Notes: generated by a model not told the origin, from the letters alone. Positions 32,397 through 41,317 are shown, numbered from the stretch's first letter. The stretch: 45,595 bases of DNA from Anaerolineales bacterium (GCA_020850595.1 JADZEK010000007.1:1-45595), one strand, 5' to 3'. A program made the numbers and translations.

Positions 32397-32816
32397 TCAG
32401 GCGCGGCGCGCGGCGGCCAGCCGCTGGGCGGCCAGGCGGTAGATCAGCCGCCACAGCAGCAGCAGGCCGCCTCCGAGGCCCAGCGTCACCTGCGTAAACG
32501 CCACCACCAGCACGGCGCTGTGCAGCAGCCAGGCGCGCGCCAACAGCGCCAGCGGCGCGGCGATGAGCCAGGCGGCCAGCGGCCGGCCCAGCGCGAGGCG
32601 CCAGGGCCCGCCCGGCCCGCCGGCCCAGGCCCCCAGCGCGGTAGCCGTGACCAGCCAGGTCAGCAGTAGCGGCCCGGCCAGCACGGCGAACCGCGCCAGG
32701 CCGGTGGGGGCCTCCAGCGTGGAGTGGGTGTTCATGCCGACGAGCACAAAGCCCACGACCACGGCGATGTCGCCCAGGAGCAAACCGAGGGGGATACGGA
32801 CGGGAGGCACGCGCAT
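32397..32816 (-). CDS. DUF3054 family membrane protein
   Basis: A 139-residue protein with four membrane helices. The N-terminal pattern GDIAVVVGFVLVGMNTH matches the GD...F...G..xH start of DUF3054, a family of uncharacterised integral membrane proteins. It begins 3 nt after the stop of the ATP-grasp gene at 32820, so both are transcribed together. Function unknown. Confidence 0.75.
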   Translation of the reverse strand: MRVPPVRIPLGLLLGDIAVVVGFVLVGMNTHSTLEAPTGLARFAVLAGPLLLTWLVTATALGAWAGGPGGPWRLALGRPLAAWLIAAPLALLARAWLLHSAVLVVAFTQVTLGLGGGLLLLWRLIYRLAAQRLAAARRA

Positions 32817-32819
32817 GGC

Positions 32820-33824
32820 CTACGCCGGCATCCGCTCGGCGGCGAATTGGATGATGCGGCTGACCATCTGGCCGTAGGTATAACCGAGGGCGCGCGAGGC
32901 GATGGGTAGCACCGACACGATGTCTAGGTCGGGGTTGGCGTTCACGTCGAGGATTTGCGGCTCGTCACCCAGCATGCGGAAGTCGAGGCGGCCGTAGTCG
33001 CGCAGGCCGAGTGTGGTGTAGGCGGCTGTGGCGAGGGCGCACAGCCGCGCCTGCCAGTCGGGCCGATCTTCGGGGGCAGGGCACGGCATTTTGATCTCTT
33101 GGAAGCCGCGCGAGGTGCGGTCGAATTTCCACTCGTAGGTGAAGAGGCGGTCGCGGCGGTCGCTGAAGACGGCGTAGTCATACTCCAGCGGCGGCAGCGC
33201 TTCGGGCGGCGAGTTGCCCCACACCGCCACGTGGAACTCACGCGTGTCGAGGAACGGCTCGACCAGCGCCTCGTCGCCCAGCGTGTCGCGCACGTAGCTG
33301 ATGCGGGCGGCCAGCTCGGCCGGCGAGTCCACTATCGAGTGCCTGTCAATGCCAAAGCTGGCGTGCTGGGTATTGCCTTTCACGATCGCTGGAAACTGCG
33401 TCCACTCGGAAGCCGCGGCCGGGTCGGTGAAGACGCGGGCGGGCAGCGTGGGCAGCCCGGCGGCTTGCAGGCGGCGCTTGACGTCGAGGCGGTTCTGGGC
33501 GGCGCGCAGGGTGGCGCCGTTGGCTCCGGTGTAGGTGAAGCCGCGCGCGTCCAGCGCGTCGGTGATGAGGGCTTCGCTCCACGACTGGCCGCCCAACTCC
33601 TCGCCCCAATTCCACACCAGCCATTGGCGCGGGTCGTAGCGGTCGAGGCCCGCCAGGTCGTCAAAGAATTTTAGCGTTTCAAAGGGGTAGCCCTGCTCAC
33701 GCAGGCCGCCCGTCATTTGGGTGATGAACTCGTCGGCCCAGTCTTTATCCACCTGGGGCCACGCGGGGTTTTCGTTGTACAGCACGAGGATATAGGGCTG
33801 CCTCCGGTGGGGCACAGCGGGCAT
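32820..33824 (-). CDS. ATP-grasp ligase, D-Ala-D-Ala ligase-like (DVNANPD subtype)
   Basis: A 334-residue paralogue of the enzyme at 19698. Shared features are VLYNENP, FPAIVKGNTQHASFGID (ATP site), LVEPFLDTREFHVAVWGN, RDYGRLDFR and ILDVNANPD (Asp293, Asn295). From that motif both proteins have an identical 45-residue tail length ending AAER-x-P. Expected to form an amide bond between two amino acids; substrate unknown. ATG 33824 is chosen for GGAGA about 9 nt upstream. It lies 13 kb from its paralogue, in a separate transcript with DUF3054. Confidence 0.83.
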   Translation of the reverse strand: MPAVPHRRQPYILVLYNENPAWPQVDKDWADEFITQMTGGLREQGYPFETLKFFDDLAGLDRYDPRQWLVWNWGEELGGQSWSEALITDALDARGFTYTGANGATLRAAQNRLDVKRRLQAAGLPTLPARVFTDPAAASEWTQFPAIVKGNTQHASFGIDRHSIVDSPAELAARISYVRDTLGDEALVEPFLDTREFHVAVWGNSPPEALPPLEYDYAVFSDRRDRLFTYEWKFDRTSRGFQEIKMPCPAPEDRPDWQARLCALATAAYTTLGLRDYGRLDFRMLGDEPQILDVNANPDLDIVSVLPIASRALGYTYGQMVSRIIQFAAERMPA

Positions 33825-33875
33825 CGGCGGGTCTCCAGGTGAGGGTTTGGCGCGCGCGGCCATACTACCATAGTT

Positions 33876-33910
33876 GGAGGCCGGAGGTGGGAGGCGGGAG
33901 GTGAGAGGCG
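33876..33910. repeat. Five tandem 7-bp GGAGG units
   Basis: GGAGGCC, GGAGGTG, GGAGGCG, GGAGGTG, AGAGGCG run head to tail in the gap between the ATP-grasp gene and the hypothetical gene at 33921. A short heptamer array with no coding role. Confidence 0.7.
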
Positions 33911-33920
33911 CGTAGGTGTG

Positions 33921-34853
33921 TCAGGCCATGCGGTTGGGATCAATGACGTATTCCCACCAGTTGTTTGAGCGGCCATCCGACGAGCCCGCTACATGCGAGA
34001 AACGGCGAAACCACCACAGATGATGCTGGCGGATGTCGCCGCCGCCCCACTCGGCGCAATTCACCGGACGAGCCGCGCCGGCCAGCGAGGGGAAGTTCAG
34101 CCAGGTATCGCAGCGGCTTTGGACATAGCGTTTATTGCCCCAGTCGTAGTCCCGCTCGCTGTTCGGCGCGAAATGCACATTGCCACACTCAGACTGACCG
34201 GGATGGGTTTGTTCGTGGCGCGTAAAGCGCTCCCACAGGTTGGCGTCGCCCCGCGTCCCTAGAAAAGCCCGACTCAGGAGCGACTCGGCGCGGTGGCCCA
34301 GGTCTTCCAGCATCTCCCCCACACCGCGCTCGTAGTTGAAGCCCATGACCACGAAGCGGCGTTCTGCCTGTGACACCGGCCAGCGGGGCGCGAGCGGCTG
34401 AGCGTTGCAGTAGAAAGCGCCGGGGCCGCCCATCACGGACTCATGGTAACCGGCATAAGGGAACGCGAAAAGCCATATTTCATCCAGTTCGCCGGAGTTA
34501 ATGCGGGGGATGACTTCTAGTTCTCCGAGCAGGCGGTGATAGTCCACGGCATCTGGTTGGTGAAAACCCGACCGGGTACGCCAGGCCGCCAGGTAGCTGT
34601 CAGCGGTGTAGACAAAATTATCTTCCTTTACCGGGAAGCCATTAATCTCGACCCGCTCCACCAGGTCGTATTGGACTCGGCCAGCGCTGACTTCGGCGAC
34701 GTCCTCAATGTAGCGATAAGTGAGGTCATCAGGGTTGTTCCAGCCGAGCACCTGGTGTAACCGCCAGCCCGTCGGCCCGCCCGCGCGCACCACCGGATCA
34801 TGAATTACTAGCAGCACCCGCGGACGGAGTCGGTTAGATGAAGGAGGCGCCAT
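33921..34853 (-). CDS. Hypothetical protein
   Basis: A 310-residue protein I cannot assign. It begins with LRPRVLLVIHDPVV, like a cytosolic alpha/beta fold, and has no signal peptide or membrane helix. The second half is rich in Trp, Arg and His, with RHEQTHPGQSECGNVHFAP, DTWLNFPSLAG and the closing RRFSHVAGSSDGRSNNWWEY. The Cys-His density suggests metal binding. GC content and codon choice are visibly lower than in neighbours. It starts 15 nt after the O-methyltransferase stop and is probably co-transcribed with it. Confidence 0.6.
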   Translation of the reverse strand: MAPPSSNRLRPRVLLVIHDPVVRAGGPTGWRLHQVLGWNNPDDLTYRYIEDVAEVSAGRVQYDLVERVEINGFPVKEDNFVYTADSYLAAWRTRSGFHQPDAVDYHRLLGELEVIPRINSGELDEIWLFAFPYAGYHESVMGGPGAFYCNAQPLAPRWPVSQAERRFVVMGFNYERGVGEMLEDLGHRAESLLSRAFLGTRGDANLWERFTRHEQTHPGQSECGNVHFAPNSERDYDWGNKRYVQSRCDTWLNFPSLAGAARPVNCAEWGGGDIRQHHLWWFRRFSHVAGSSDGRSNNWWEYVIDPNRMA

Positions 34854-34868
34854 TGGCTTAGCCGCGCT

Positions 34869-35513
34869 TCAGTCGAGCACCACGCCCATCAGCAGGCCGT
34901 CGCCGGCGGGGTAGAGGGTGGAGAGCAGCTTGGGCTCGGCCGCCCAGCGCGCGTTGAAGGCCCGCATCTCCCGGGCGTCGGCGGAGTTGTCGGTCGGGTC
35001 GAACACGCCGCCGGCGCGGAAGGCGTTGTGGGCGGTGATCAGGCCGCCCGGCTCCACGTTCTCCAACGCCCAATCCAGGTACAGGCCATAGCCGCCTTTG
35101 TCGGCGTCAATGAACACGAAGTCAAACGGCCCGGCAGCCGACAGTTCGGGCAGGGTCTGGCGCGCATCGCCTACGCGAATCTCCACCTTATCCTGCACGC
35201 CAGCCAGCGCGAAGTGCTCGCGGGCGACGGCGGCGTGCTTGGGGTCCAGTTCCAGCGTCGTCAGCCGGCCGCCCGCGGGCAGACCGCGAGCGATCCATAT
35301 GCCGGAATAGCCGCCGAGCGTGCCGATCTCCACCACGCGGCGCGCGCCCACAGCCCGCACCAGAAATTGCAGGAAGCGCCCTTCCTCCGGCTTGATGGCG
35401 ATGGCGGGCAGCCCCCGCGCCGGGATGGCGGCCATCACCTGTGGCAAGATTGGTTCGTCGGGCACAAACAGGTCGTGAATGTATTGCGCGGCAGCGTCGT
35501 TATAGAGGGTCAT
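34869..35513 (-). CDS. Class I SAM-dependent O-methyltransferase (caffeoyl-CoA OMT-like)
   Basis: A 214-residue enzyme of the small cation-dependent O-methyltransferase family, acting on catechol-type or related hydroxyls. SAM motif VVEIGTLGGYSGIWIARGL is at about 58-76; the acidic motif II LTTLELDPKHAAVA and the metal site FVFIDADKGGYGLYLDWAL follow, then LITAHNAFRAGGV. The ribosome site AGGAGA lies 5 nt before ATG 35513. Substrate unknown; the downstream hypothetical gene may be its partner. Confidence 0.9.
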   Translation of the reverse strand: MTLYNDAAAQYIHDLFVPDEPILPQVMAAIPARGLPAIAIKPEEGRFLQFLVRAVGARRVVEIGTLGGYSGIWIARGLPAGGRLTTLELDPKHAAVAREHFALAGVQDKVEIRVGDARQTLPELSAAGPFDFVFIDADKGGYGLYLDWALENVEPGGLITAHNAFRAGGVFDPTDNSADAREMRAFNARWAAEPKLLSTLYPAGDGLLMGVVLD

Positions 35514-35662
35514 GAAGGTCTCCTGAGAGGCGACACTGTAAGACAGATGCCGCCCAGCGTCAACCAGGCGCGGAAGGTAGGGATGCGGCCGCGCCAGGGC
35601 CGAACCGTTCGGAAGGCTACGCGCCTAGCTGGGTCGGCCTCTTCAGCGGGCCGGTCGGGTTG

Positions 35663-36430
35663 TCAGGCGCGGCGCACGAACTCGTAGACCGTGTGGTCGG
35701 CCAGCGGCGGCCAGGGCACGCGCCGATCCAGCGCGGCCACCAGCCGGAAGGGGAACCAGCGGCGGCGCGTCAGCGGCTCCAGGTAAGTGGGCGGCAGCCA
35801 CAGCCCCAGCGACCACACACGCGCCGGCTGGAAGTGGGGCGCAAAATCGCGCTGAAGCGCGGCGGTCGAGGGGTAATAAACCGTGAAGTCCGCGCCGCCC
35901 GCCTGCGAGGTGGAGCCACGCGCGTTCAGCCGGCGGAAGGCGCGGCGCGGCTGCCAGTGCAGCAGGTGCCAGCCGATCTCCCACGCGCACCAGCGGCCCA
36001 TCACGACCAGCACCAGCCGCCCGCCCGCCGGCACCAGCGGCGCGAGGAACTCGGCCAGCGCGCGATGGCGCGGCAGCGCGTTTAGCCCCCCAAAGTTGGA
36101 GAGCACGCCGGCGTAGGGCGCGCCGGCCTGAATTTCGGGCGAGAGCGCGGGCGCGGCCAGGTCCAAGGAGGCCAGCTTGACCGGCAGGCCGGCTGTCTTG
36201 GCTCGCGCCGCCGCCAACATGCCGGCCGATTGGTCGGTGGCGGTCACGCGCACGCCGCGCTGCGCCAGATGGCGGGCGTCCTCGCCGGTGCCGCAGGCTA
36301 GCTCGAGCAGCGCCGCCTCGGGCGCGAAGACCGCATCCAGCCGCGCCCACACTCGCCCGCGCAGCGCGCGCGCCAGGGGCGTGGCCGTGAAGTCGGCGTC
36401 GTAGGTCGGGGCGAGCGCATCAAAGTACAT
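35663..36430 (-). CDS. Class I SAM-dependent methyltransferase
   Basis: A 255-residue Methyltransf_11/25-type enzyme. It opens YFDALAPTYDADF, followed by motif I LLELACGTGEDARHLA, the acidic loop VTATDQSAGMLAAARAK, and VLSNFGGLNALPRHRAL in place of motif IV. The C-terminal half is variable and probably sets the substrate. The ribosome site is weak. It ends a run of - strand genes, 65 nt after the B12-binding radical SAM gene; such pairs are common in tailoring of lipids or secondary metabolites. Substrate unknown. Confidence 0.88.
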   Translation of the reverse strand: MYFDALAPTYDADFTATPLARALRGRVWARLDAVFAPEAALLELACGTGEDARHLAQRGVRVTATDQSAGMLAAARAKTAGLPVKLASLDLAAPALSPEIQAGAPYAGVLSNFGGLNALPRHRALAEFLAPLVPAGGRLVLVVMGRWCAWEIGWHLLHWQPRRAFRRLNARGSTSQAGGADFTVYYPSTAALQRDFAPHFQPARVWSLGLWLPPTYLEPLTRRRWFPFRLVAALDRRVPWPPLADHTVYEFVRRA

Positions 36431-36495
36431 GGCTGATTTGAGATTGCGAAATGTTGATTGCTGATTGGAGGATTCGTCAAATCAGGAATCAGAAA
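36431..36495. repeat. AT-rich gap with inverted and tandem ATCAG/GATTG elements
   Basis: CTGATTTGA (36433-36441) is inverted as TCAAATCAG (36477-36485). Between and after them GATTG and ATCAG recur several times. The base composition differs sharply from the flanking genes. Confidence 0.55.
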
Positions 36496-37872
36496 TCAGT
36501 CGCGCTCGCGTAGGGTCGCCAACATCCCGGCGCGGCCGACGACGGTGTTCGCCAGCGTCTTGGCCAGCCGCGCCGGGCGGCGCGGGCCGTGCCACTCGCG
36601 GTGCAGCGCCACGCGGTTCACCATCCAGCGCGTGGCAAAGGAGTAGAAGCGGCGCGAGTAGCGGCCGCGCACGCTCAGGTCGCGGTCGCTCACGTGCTCC
36701 CAGCCGGCCGGGGCCAGCAGGCGGTCGCTCACCTGGGCGTGATAGGGCGTGCCCTTGATCGGGTAAGCCACGGTGGTGAGGAACAGATCGGGGTTCGATT
36801 GCTTGAGGTGTTCGGTGGTGGCGTCTAGGTCGCTCAGGTCTTCGTTTTCGTAGCCGAGCATGATGAACATGCCCACCTGAATGCCGTGGTTTTGCAGCAG
36901 CTTAGTCTTGGCCTGCACATCTTCCACTTTCGTCTCGCGCTTCATGGCGTTCAGCACGCGCTGGCTGCCCGACTCTGAGCCGAGCCAGAGCCGGTAGCAG
37001 CCCATGTCGGCCAGCGCCGCCACGACGGTTTCGTCTAGCCGGTCGGGGCGCGAGATGCACTCAAACGGCGCGCGCAAGTTCCGCGTCTTGAGCAAGCGCG
37101 CATACTCCAAGAACCAGCGCCGATGAATGGTGAACACATCGTCGGCGTACCACACCTGCTCCGGCTTATAGCGCGCCAGCAGCTGTTCCAGCTCGTCGGC
37201 CACGTTCTCGGGCGAGCGGCGGCGGTGGGTGTTGCCATAGACGGCGTGGCTGCACCACTGGCAGTGAAACGGGCAGCCGCGCGCGGTGATGAGCGACAGC
37301 GAGCCTTGCCCGTGGTTCTCGCGCCACACCTGTACGTAGCGATCCAGGTCAATCGCCTCGCGGTCGGGGAACGGCAGGGTGTTCAGGTCGCTGATATATG
37401 GGCGCGGCGGGTTGGTCACCACCCGCCCGTCGTCGTCGCGGTAGATCAGCCCGGGGATGGCGGGCAGGTCATGGAACCGGCGCTGCAGCAGGTCGCTCAG
37501 CGTCAACTCGCCCTCGCCCACCACGATGGCGTCGGCCCCGTGTTGAAGGTATTCGGCCGCGTAGCCGGCCGGCTCCGGGCCGCCCAGCACCACGCGCGCC
37601 CCGGCGGCACGGCCGGCCGCGATCATCCGCAGCACGTTGAACTTCGTCATCAGATTGGTATACAGGCCGACCACCGGGGGACGCGCAGCTTGCAGGCGGG
37701 CTTCAAAGTCGGCCAGGGTCGCGAACGTGGCGTCGAACACCTCCACCGTGAAACCCTGCTGTTTGAGGTAGGCGCTGAGGTAGAGCAGGCCCAGCGTGGG
37801 GTAGGGCTTCATGACCTGGCGCTCGTGCGCGTCGGCGGCCAGGAAGTAACCGTGGGCGAGCAGGATATCCAT
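36496..37872 (-). CDS. B12-binding domain radical SAM enzyme
   Basis: A 458-residue protein. Residues 1-130 form a cobalamin-binding Rossmann domain (ILLAHGY, PTLGLLYLSAYLKQQGFTVE, VVLGGPEPAGYAAEYLQ, IVVGEGE). The radical SAM barrel begins LITARGC200-PFH-C204-QW-C207, continues VWYADDVFTIH and YRLWLGSESGSQRVL, and finishes with FIMLGYENEDLSDL. The His of the classical DxHxxG B12 motif is not evident. Family members methylate unactivated carbons or phosphorus, or rearrange rings. ATG 37872 is taken because the cobalamin domain starts there; the longer frame is the antisense of the hydrolase. It lies next to a methyltransferase and a hydrolase on the same strand. Confidence 0.9.
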   Translation of the reverse strand: MDILLAHGYFLAADAHERQVMKPYPTLGLLYLSAYLKQQGFTVEVFDATFATLADFEARLQAARPPVVGLYTNLMTKFNVLRMIAAGRAAGARVVLGGPEPAGYAAEYLQHGADAIVVGEGELTLSDLLQRRFHDLPAIPGLIYRDDDGRVVTNPPRPYISDLNTLPFPDREAIDLDRYVQVWRENHGQGSLSLITARGCPFHCQWCSHAVYGNTHRRRSPENVADELEQLLARYKPEQVWYADDVFTIHRRWFLEYARLLKTRNLRAPFECISRPDRLDETVVAALADMGCYRLWLGSESGSQRVLNAMKRETKVEDVQAKTKLLQNHGIQVGMFIMLGYENEDLSDLDATTEHLKQSNPDLFLTTVAYPIKGTPYHAQVSDRLLAPAGWEHVSDRDLSVRGRYSRRFYSFATRWMVNRVALHREWHGPRRPARLAKTLANTVVGRAGMLATLRERD

Positions 37873-37880
37873 GCGGGTGA

Positions 37881-38753
37881 TTATGACACAGCCGGCAGGC
37901 GCGCCGCGAGAAAGGCGCGCACGGCGGGCAGGCACGGCGGCCCGCCGCCGAGCAGCAGCGTGTAGTGGTTGCACGTGGGCACTTCGACGCGCGCGCAATC
38001 TGCGATCTGGCGCGCGATGGCGGCCGCTTCGGTCTCCGAGAAGACATGCCCCCGGTCGCCGCGCAGGCCCAGCGCGGGCCGAGCGAACAGCGTGGGGCAG
38101 CGCACCGCCGGGAAGTGCAGGCACAGGGAATAGGTAAAGTGGGCGTCCAGGTCGCGGGCCACGGCGGCGGCCGAGGCGCGCGGGCGCACCCCGCCCTCGG
38201 GCAGCGCCACCACGTCGGCGGTGAAGTAGCGCTCCAGGGCCGAGTCCCACGGCTGGAAGAACGGCGTCGCGCGCATGGCGGCCAGGTAAGCCTCCAGCGA
38301 CGCATAGGTCTGGTCGAGGCGGCTAATGGTCGGATACATAGCCCGCAGCGTGTCGTCCTGGGGGTCGGCCCCGCCGTCGAGCAGCACCAGCGCGCGGACG
38401 CGCCGCGGCCGGATGGAGGCCAGGTAGCTGGCGGCCGTAGCGCCAAACGAATGCCCGATGAGGCCGAAGGTCTCCAGCCCCCAGGCCTCGGCGCAGGCCA
38501 GCAGGTCGCCGGCGTGGTAGGCAAAACCGTAGCCTTCGGCCGGGCGGTCGCTCTCACCCCGCCCGCGCAGGTCTAGGGCATAGACGGCATAAGCGGGGCT
38601 GAGGGCGGCGGACAGGTCGGCAAAGCTGCCTTTGTGGCCGGTGAGGTGCGGCAGGCAGATTAGCGCGGGCGCGCCAGGGCGACCGGGCCAATGCTGGTAG
38701 GCCAGCCGCACGCCGCGGTGCTCGACGAATTGCGTGGGGGGCAAGGCGGGCAT
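37881..38753 (-). CDS. Alpha/beta hydrolase
   Basis: A 290-residue serine hydrolase. The nucleophile elbow is GLIGHSFGATAASY (Ser102); the oxyanion region is LICLPHLTGHKGSF; DLRGRGESDRP is the classic fold marker; His263 in PTCNHYTLL is the likely catalytic base. It resembles haloperoxidase/MhpC-type hydrolases, but specificity cannot be read. ATG 38753 is used; a TTG at 38774 in the same frame would overlap the carboxypeptidase stop and has no ribosome site. It ends 8 nt before the radical SAM gene, suggesting joint transcription. Confidence 0.88.
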   Translation of the reverse strand: MPALPPTQFVEHRGVRLAYQHWPGRPGAPALICLPHLTGHKGSFADLSAALSPAYAVYALDLRGRGESDRPAEGYGFAYHAGDLLACAEAWGLETFGLIGHSFGATAASYLASIRPRRVRALVLLDGGADPQDDTLRAMYPTISRLDQTYASLEAYLAAMRATPFFQPWDSALERYFTADVVALPEGGVRPRASAAAVARDLDAHFTYSLCLHFPAVRCPTLFARPALGLRGDRGHVFSETEAAAIARQIADCARVEVPTCNHYTLLLGGGPPCLPAVRAFLAARLPAVS

Positions 38754-38760
38754 GGCGGGG

Positions 38761-41220
38761 CTACCGGAAGACAAAGGGCAGAGACCGGCGCGGCCAGGCG
38801 GCCGTGCTCGTCAGCGTGACCGCCGCCACGCGCGCTGGGTCGCCCTGCGACGTGAACGTGAGAGTGGCGGCGTCGGCCGCGCCATCGCTCACGCCATACG
38901 GCACGCTCACTTGCGCCACCACGGCCGCGCTCTCGCCCAGCGCCAGCGGGCCGACCACGGCCGGGGCCAGCGTCGGCCAGGCGGGTCCGCTTACCGTGAC
39001 GGTAAAGGTATCAGCCAGGTCGCCCAGGGCGGTGACGACGACGGTATAGGTCAGCAGCGTGCCCAGCCCCCCGCCCTGCGCCTGGGCCGCGGGTAAAGCC
39101 GACAGGCCATAGGGCGTGTGCGCCACCGAGAGGAGCGTGAAGGTCAGCGGCACGCCCGGCGGCTCCAGCGGCGTCACGCGCAGGCTGGCCGCATCCCAGT
39201 CGCCCGGCTGTGCCGGCGCCGGCACAGCCACGCGCGCGTCAAACGGCAGCGCCGCGCCGGGGGCCAGCGGGCCGAGCGTCAGGGGCGTCGTCACCGGCCA
39301 CGCGCCGCTCGTGGCCGTGAGCGCAAAGGTCACGGTGAAGGCGCTGGTGTTTGTCAGGGTGAGCGTGTGGGTGGCAGGCTCACCCGGCCAGCCGGCCACG
39401 GCCGACGGCGACGGCGTAAGCTCAAAGTCAGGCCCGACCAGCACGTCAATGAAGACCGCGCTGGGCACGCCCCAGTGGCCGGCGGCGTCCTGGCTCTCAA
39501 TCAGCACCAAGTGGCGACCGGCGGTCAGGCCGCTGGTGTCCACCACGCCGGTCAGCGCCTCCACCGGGCTGTTGAACGCGCCGTCGGCGGCGGACAGCGG
39601 GTAGGTGAGGGTGCCGGTCACCCAACTCAACGCGTCAATGGAATAGCGCGCGGCGGCGATGGCCTCGCTCGATTCGCTGCCCCAGCCGTTGCTGAAGTAG
39701 CGGGTGTCGTCGGCGGTGGCGGTCAGGGTCAGCGGCGCGCCGACCACCACCGGGGAGATCGCCGCCGTCACCGTCAGCGTCTCCGGCCCGGCGGGGGCCA
39801 GGTAGGGCCGGCGCGCGGCCTGGGCGGCATAGAGCAGGGCCGACAGGTTGCGGGGGTAGACCTCGCTCTCGAAAGCGCCGCATTCTTGGAAGAACCAGGT
39901 GCCCATCTCAATGGTGAACGCCGCCGCGCCCAGTTGCCCATACGTCCAGTCGTCCGTCGTGCCGGAGGTCAGGTAGAGGCACGCGCTGGGCGGGCACACT
40001 TCGTAGCCAGTGTGAAAGCCGAATTTGCGCCCCAACGTTTGCAGCGCGGCCTGGTTCGGGGCCGGCGTTTGCGTGTCGCCCCAGGGGAAGAGCACCATCT
40101 GGCCGTAGCTGTGCAGCGTGAGCATCAGGCCGGGGTTGTCGGCGGGCGCGGGGTCGCCGCCGCCGGGGCCGCGCGCGTCGGGGAAGAGCGCGGCCAGGTA
40201 AGTCTGAATAGCCTGTATCTCCGGCTCCGAGGCGGCCGAGAGGCCGGGGTAGGTCTGGGAGCACTTGTCCGACTGAACGCCCACGGTGTTCCAATGCCAG
40301 TCGGCGTTACGGTTCAGGTCTACGCCATATTGGTTACTCATCATCTCGAGGCAACCGACGGCGCCGCTTGGGTTGGTGTTCTTGCGCTGGTAGAGGCCGC
40401 CCTCGGCGATAAGGCGGCCGTCGGGGTTGGCCTGGGGCAGCACATGGATCTCGAAATTGTCGAGCAGCCAGGTCACATCGGGGTCCACGCCATACTGGTT
40501 GACGAGGTACTCGGTGAAGCGCGTGGCGGTTTCGGCCGTGGCATACTCGCGGGCGTGGATGGCGGCCATGAGAAACAGCGCGGGCTTCGGCCCCGGCACG
40601 GCCTGGTTGGTGAGCGTCAACACGAACAGGTCGTAGCCCGCCGGGCCGCCGGCCGTGAGCTTGTCGTAGCTGTCGCCGATATCTACCCACTGCGCCAGCG
40701 TGGGGTGCGCGGCGGCCAGGCCGGCCAGCGCCGCGTAAGTCTCGGCTACAGTGCGGTAGCACGGGTAACCGGAGATGCCCTGCGCCTGGGCGGGCGAGGC
40801 GGGCGCGTGGGCGTTCAGCAGCGCCGTGCGCGCCGCGTCTATCTCCACGCGGTAGCCTTGCGCCAGCAGCGCGGCCTGTTCGGCGGGTGAGAGGAGGGCG
40901 GTGACGTAGCCGCCGGTGGTGGGCGCTTCCACCGCGTCCAGGCGGGCGGCCAGCGCATCGCGCTCGGCGGTGGTGCTGAAGTGGACGCGGGCCAGCAGCA
41001 GTTGGTCGGGGGGCGGCGTGGGCGCGGCGGCGGCGAAGCGCGGCACACCCACGCGAGGGTCGGGCGCGGCGGCGGGGCGCGGCGGCGCAAAGGCGCTGCC
41101 CGTGACCAGCAGGGCCAGCAGCCCCAGCCAGGCCAGCGCCTGGGCCAAGCGCCGGCCGGCGGCAGGGCCGCCCCAGGCAGACAGCTCGGCGTTAGCGGCG
41201 CGGCGAGGAGGCGACGGCAT
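38761..41220 (-). CDS. Secreted M14 zinc carboxypeptidase with C-terminal Ig/NEW3-like domains
   Basis: An 819-residue exported protease that removes C-terminal residues from peptides. A signal peptide spans about residues 24-45. The M14 domain follows (~150-475) with zinc ligands His222 and Glu225 (IHAREYATAE), Arg/Asn in QANPDGRLIAEGG, third ligand His370 (LTLHSYGQM) and catalytic Glu438 (TIEMGTWFFQE). A gap with VDLNRNADWHWN is typical. The C-terminal 330 residues are beta-sandwich modules, including two NEW3-like repeats. It ends WPRRSLPFVFR, a hydrophobic-basic tail like that of the propeller protein at 22630. Confidence 0.92.
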   Translation of the reverse strand: MPSPPRRAANAELSAWGGPAAGRRLAQALAWLGLLALLVTGSAFAPPRPAAAPDPRVGVPRFAAAAPTPPPDQLLLARVHFSTTAERDALAARLDAVEAPTTGGYVTALLSPAEQAALLAQGYRVEIDAARTALLNAHAPASPAQAQGISGYPCYRTVAETYAALAGLAAAHPTLAQWVDIGDSYDKLTAGGPAGYDLFVLTLTNQAVPGPKPALFLMAAIHAREYATAETATRFTEYLVNQYGVDPDVTWLLDNFEIHVLPQANPDGRLIAEGGLYQRKNTNPSGAVGCLEMMSNQYGVDLNRNADWHWNTVGVQSDKCSQTYPGLSAASEPEIQAIQTYLAALFPDARGPGGGDPAPADNPGLMLTLHSYGQMVLFPWGDTQTPAPNQAALQTLGRKFGFHTGYEVCPPSACLYLTSGTTDDWTYGQLGAAAFTIEMGTWFFQECGAFESEVYPRNLSALLYAAQAARRPYLAPAGPETLTVTAAISPVVVGAPLTLTATADDTRYFSNGWGSESSEAIAAARYSIDALSWVTGTLTYPLSAADGAFNSPVEALTGVVDTSGLTAGRHLVLIESQDAAGHWGVPSAVFIDVLVGPDFELTPSPSAVAGWPGEPATHTLTLTNTSAFTVTFALTATSGAWPVTTPLTLGPLAPGAALPFDARVAVPAPAQPGDWDAASLRVTPLEPPGVPLTFTLLSVAHTPYGLSALPAAQAQGGGLGTLLTYTVVVTALGDLADTFTVTVSGPAWPTLAPAVVGPLALGESAAVVAQVSVPYGVSDGAADAATLTFTSQGDPARVAAVTLTSTAAWPRRSLPFVFR

Positions 41221-41317
41221 GCGCGCGATTATAGCCGAGGGCGCGCGCCGCTTAAAGCGCCGAGGCGCGGCGTGGGCCGCGCCTCGACCTGTGCGCGAGA
41301 TTTTTCGTTTCGGACTT

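Noticed and set aside
38753..38774. TTG start at 38774 for the alpha/beta hydrolase
   Set aside because: It would overlap the stop of the carboxypeptidase, has no ribosome site, and family homology starts after ATG 38753.
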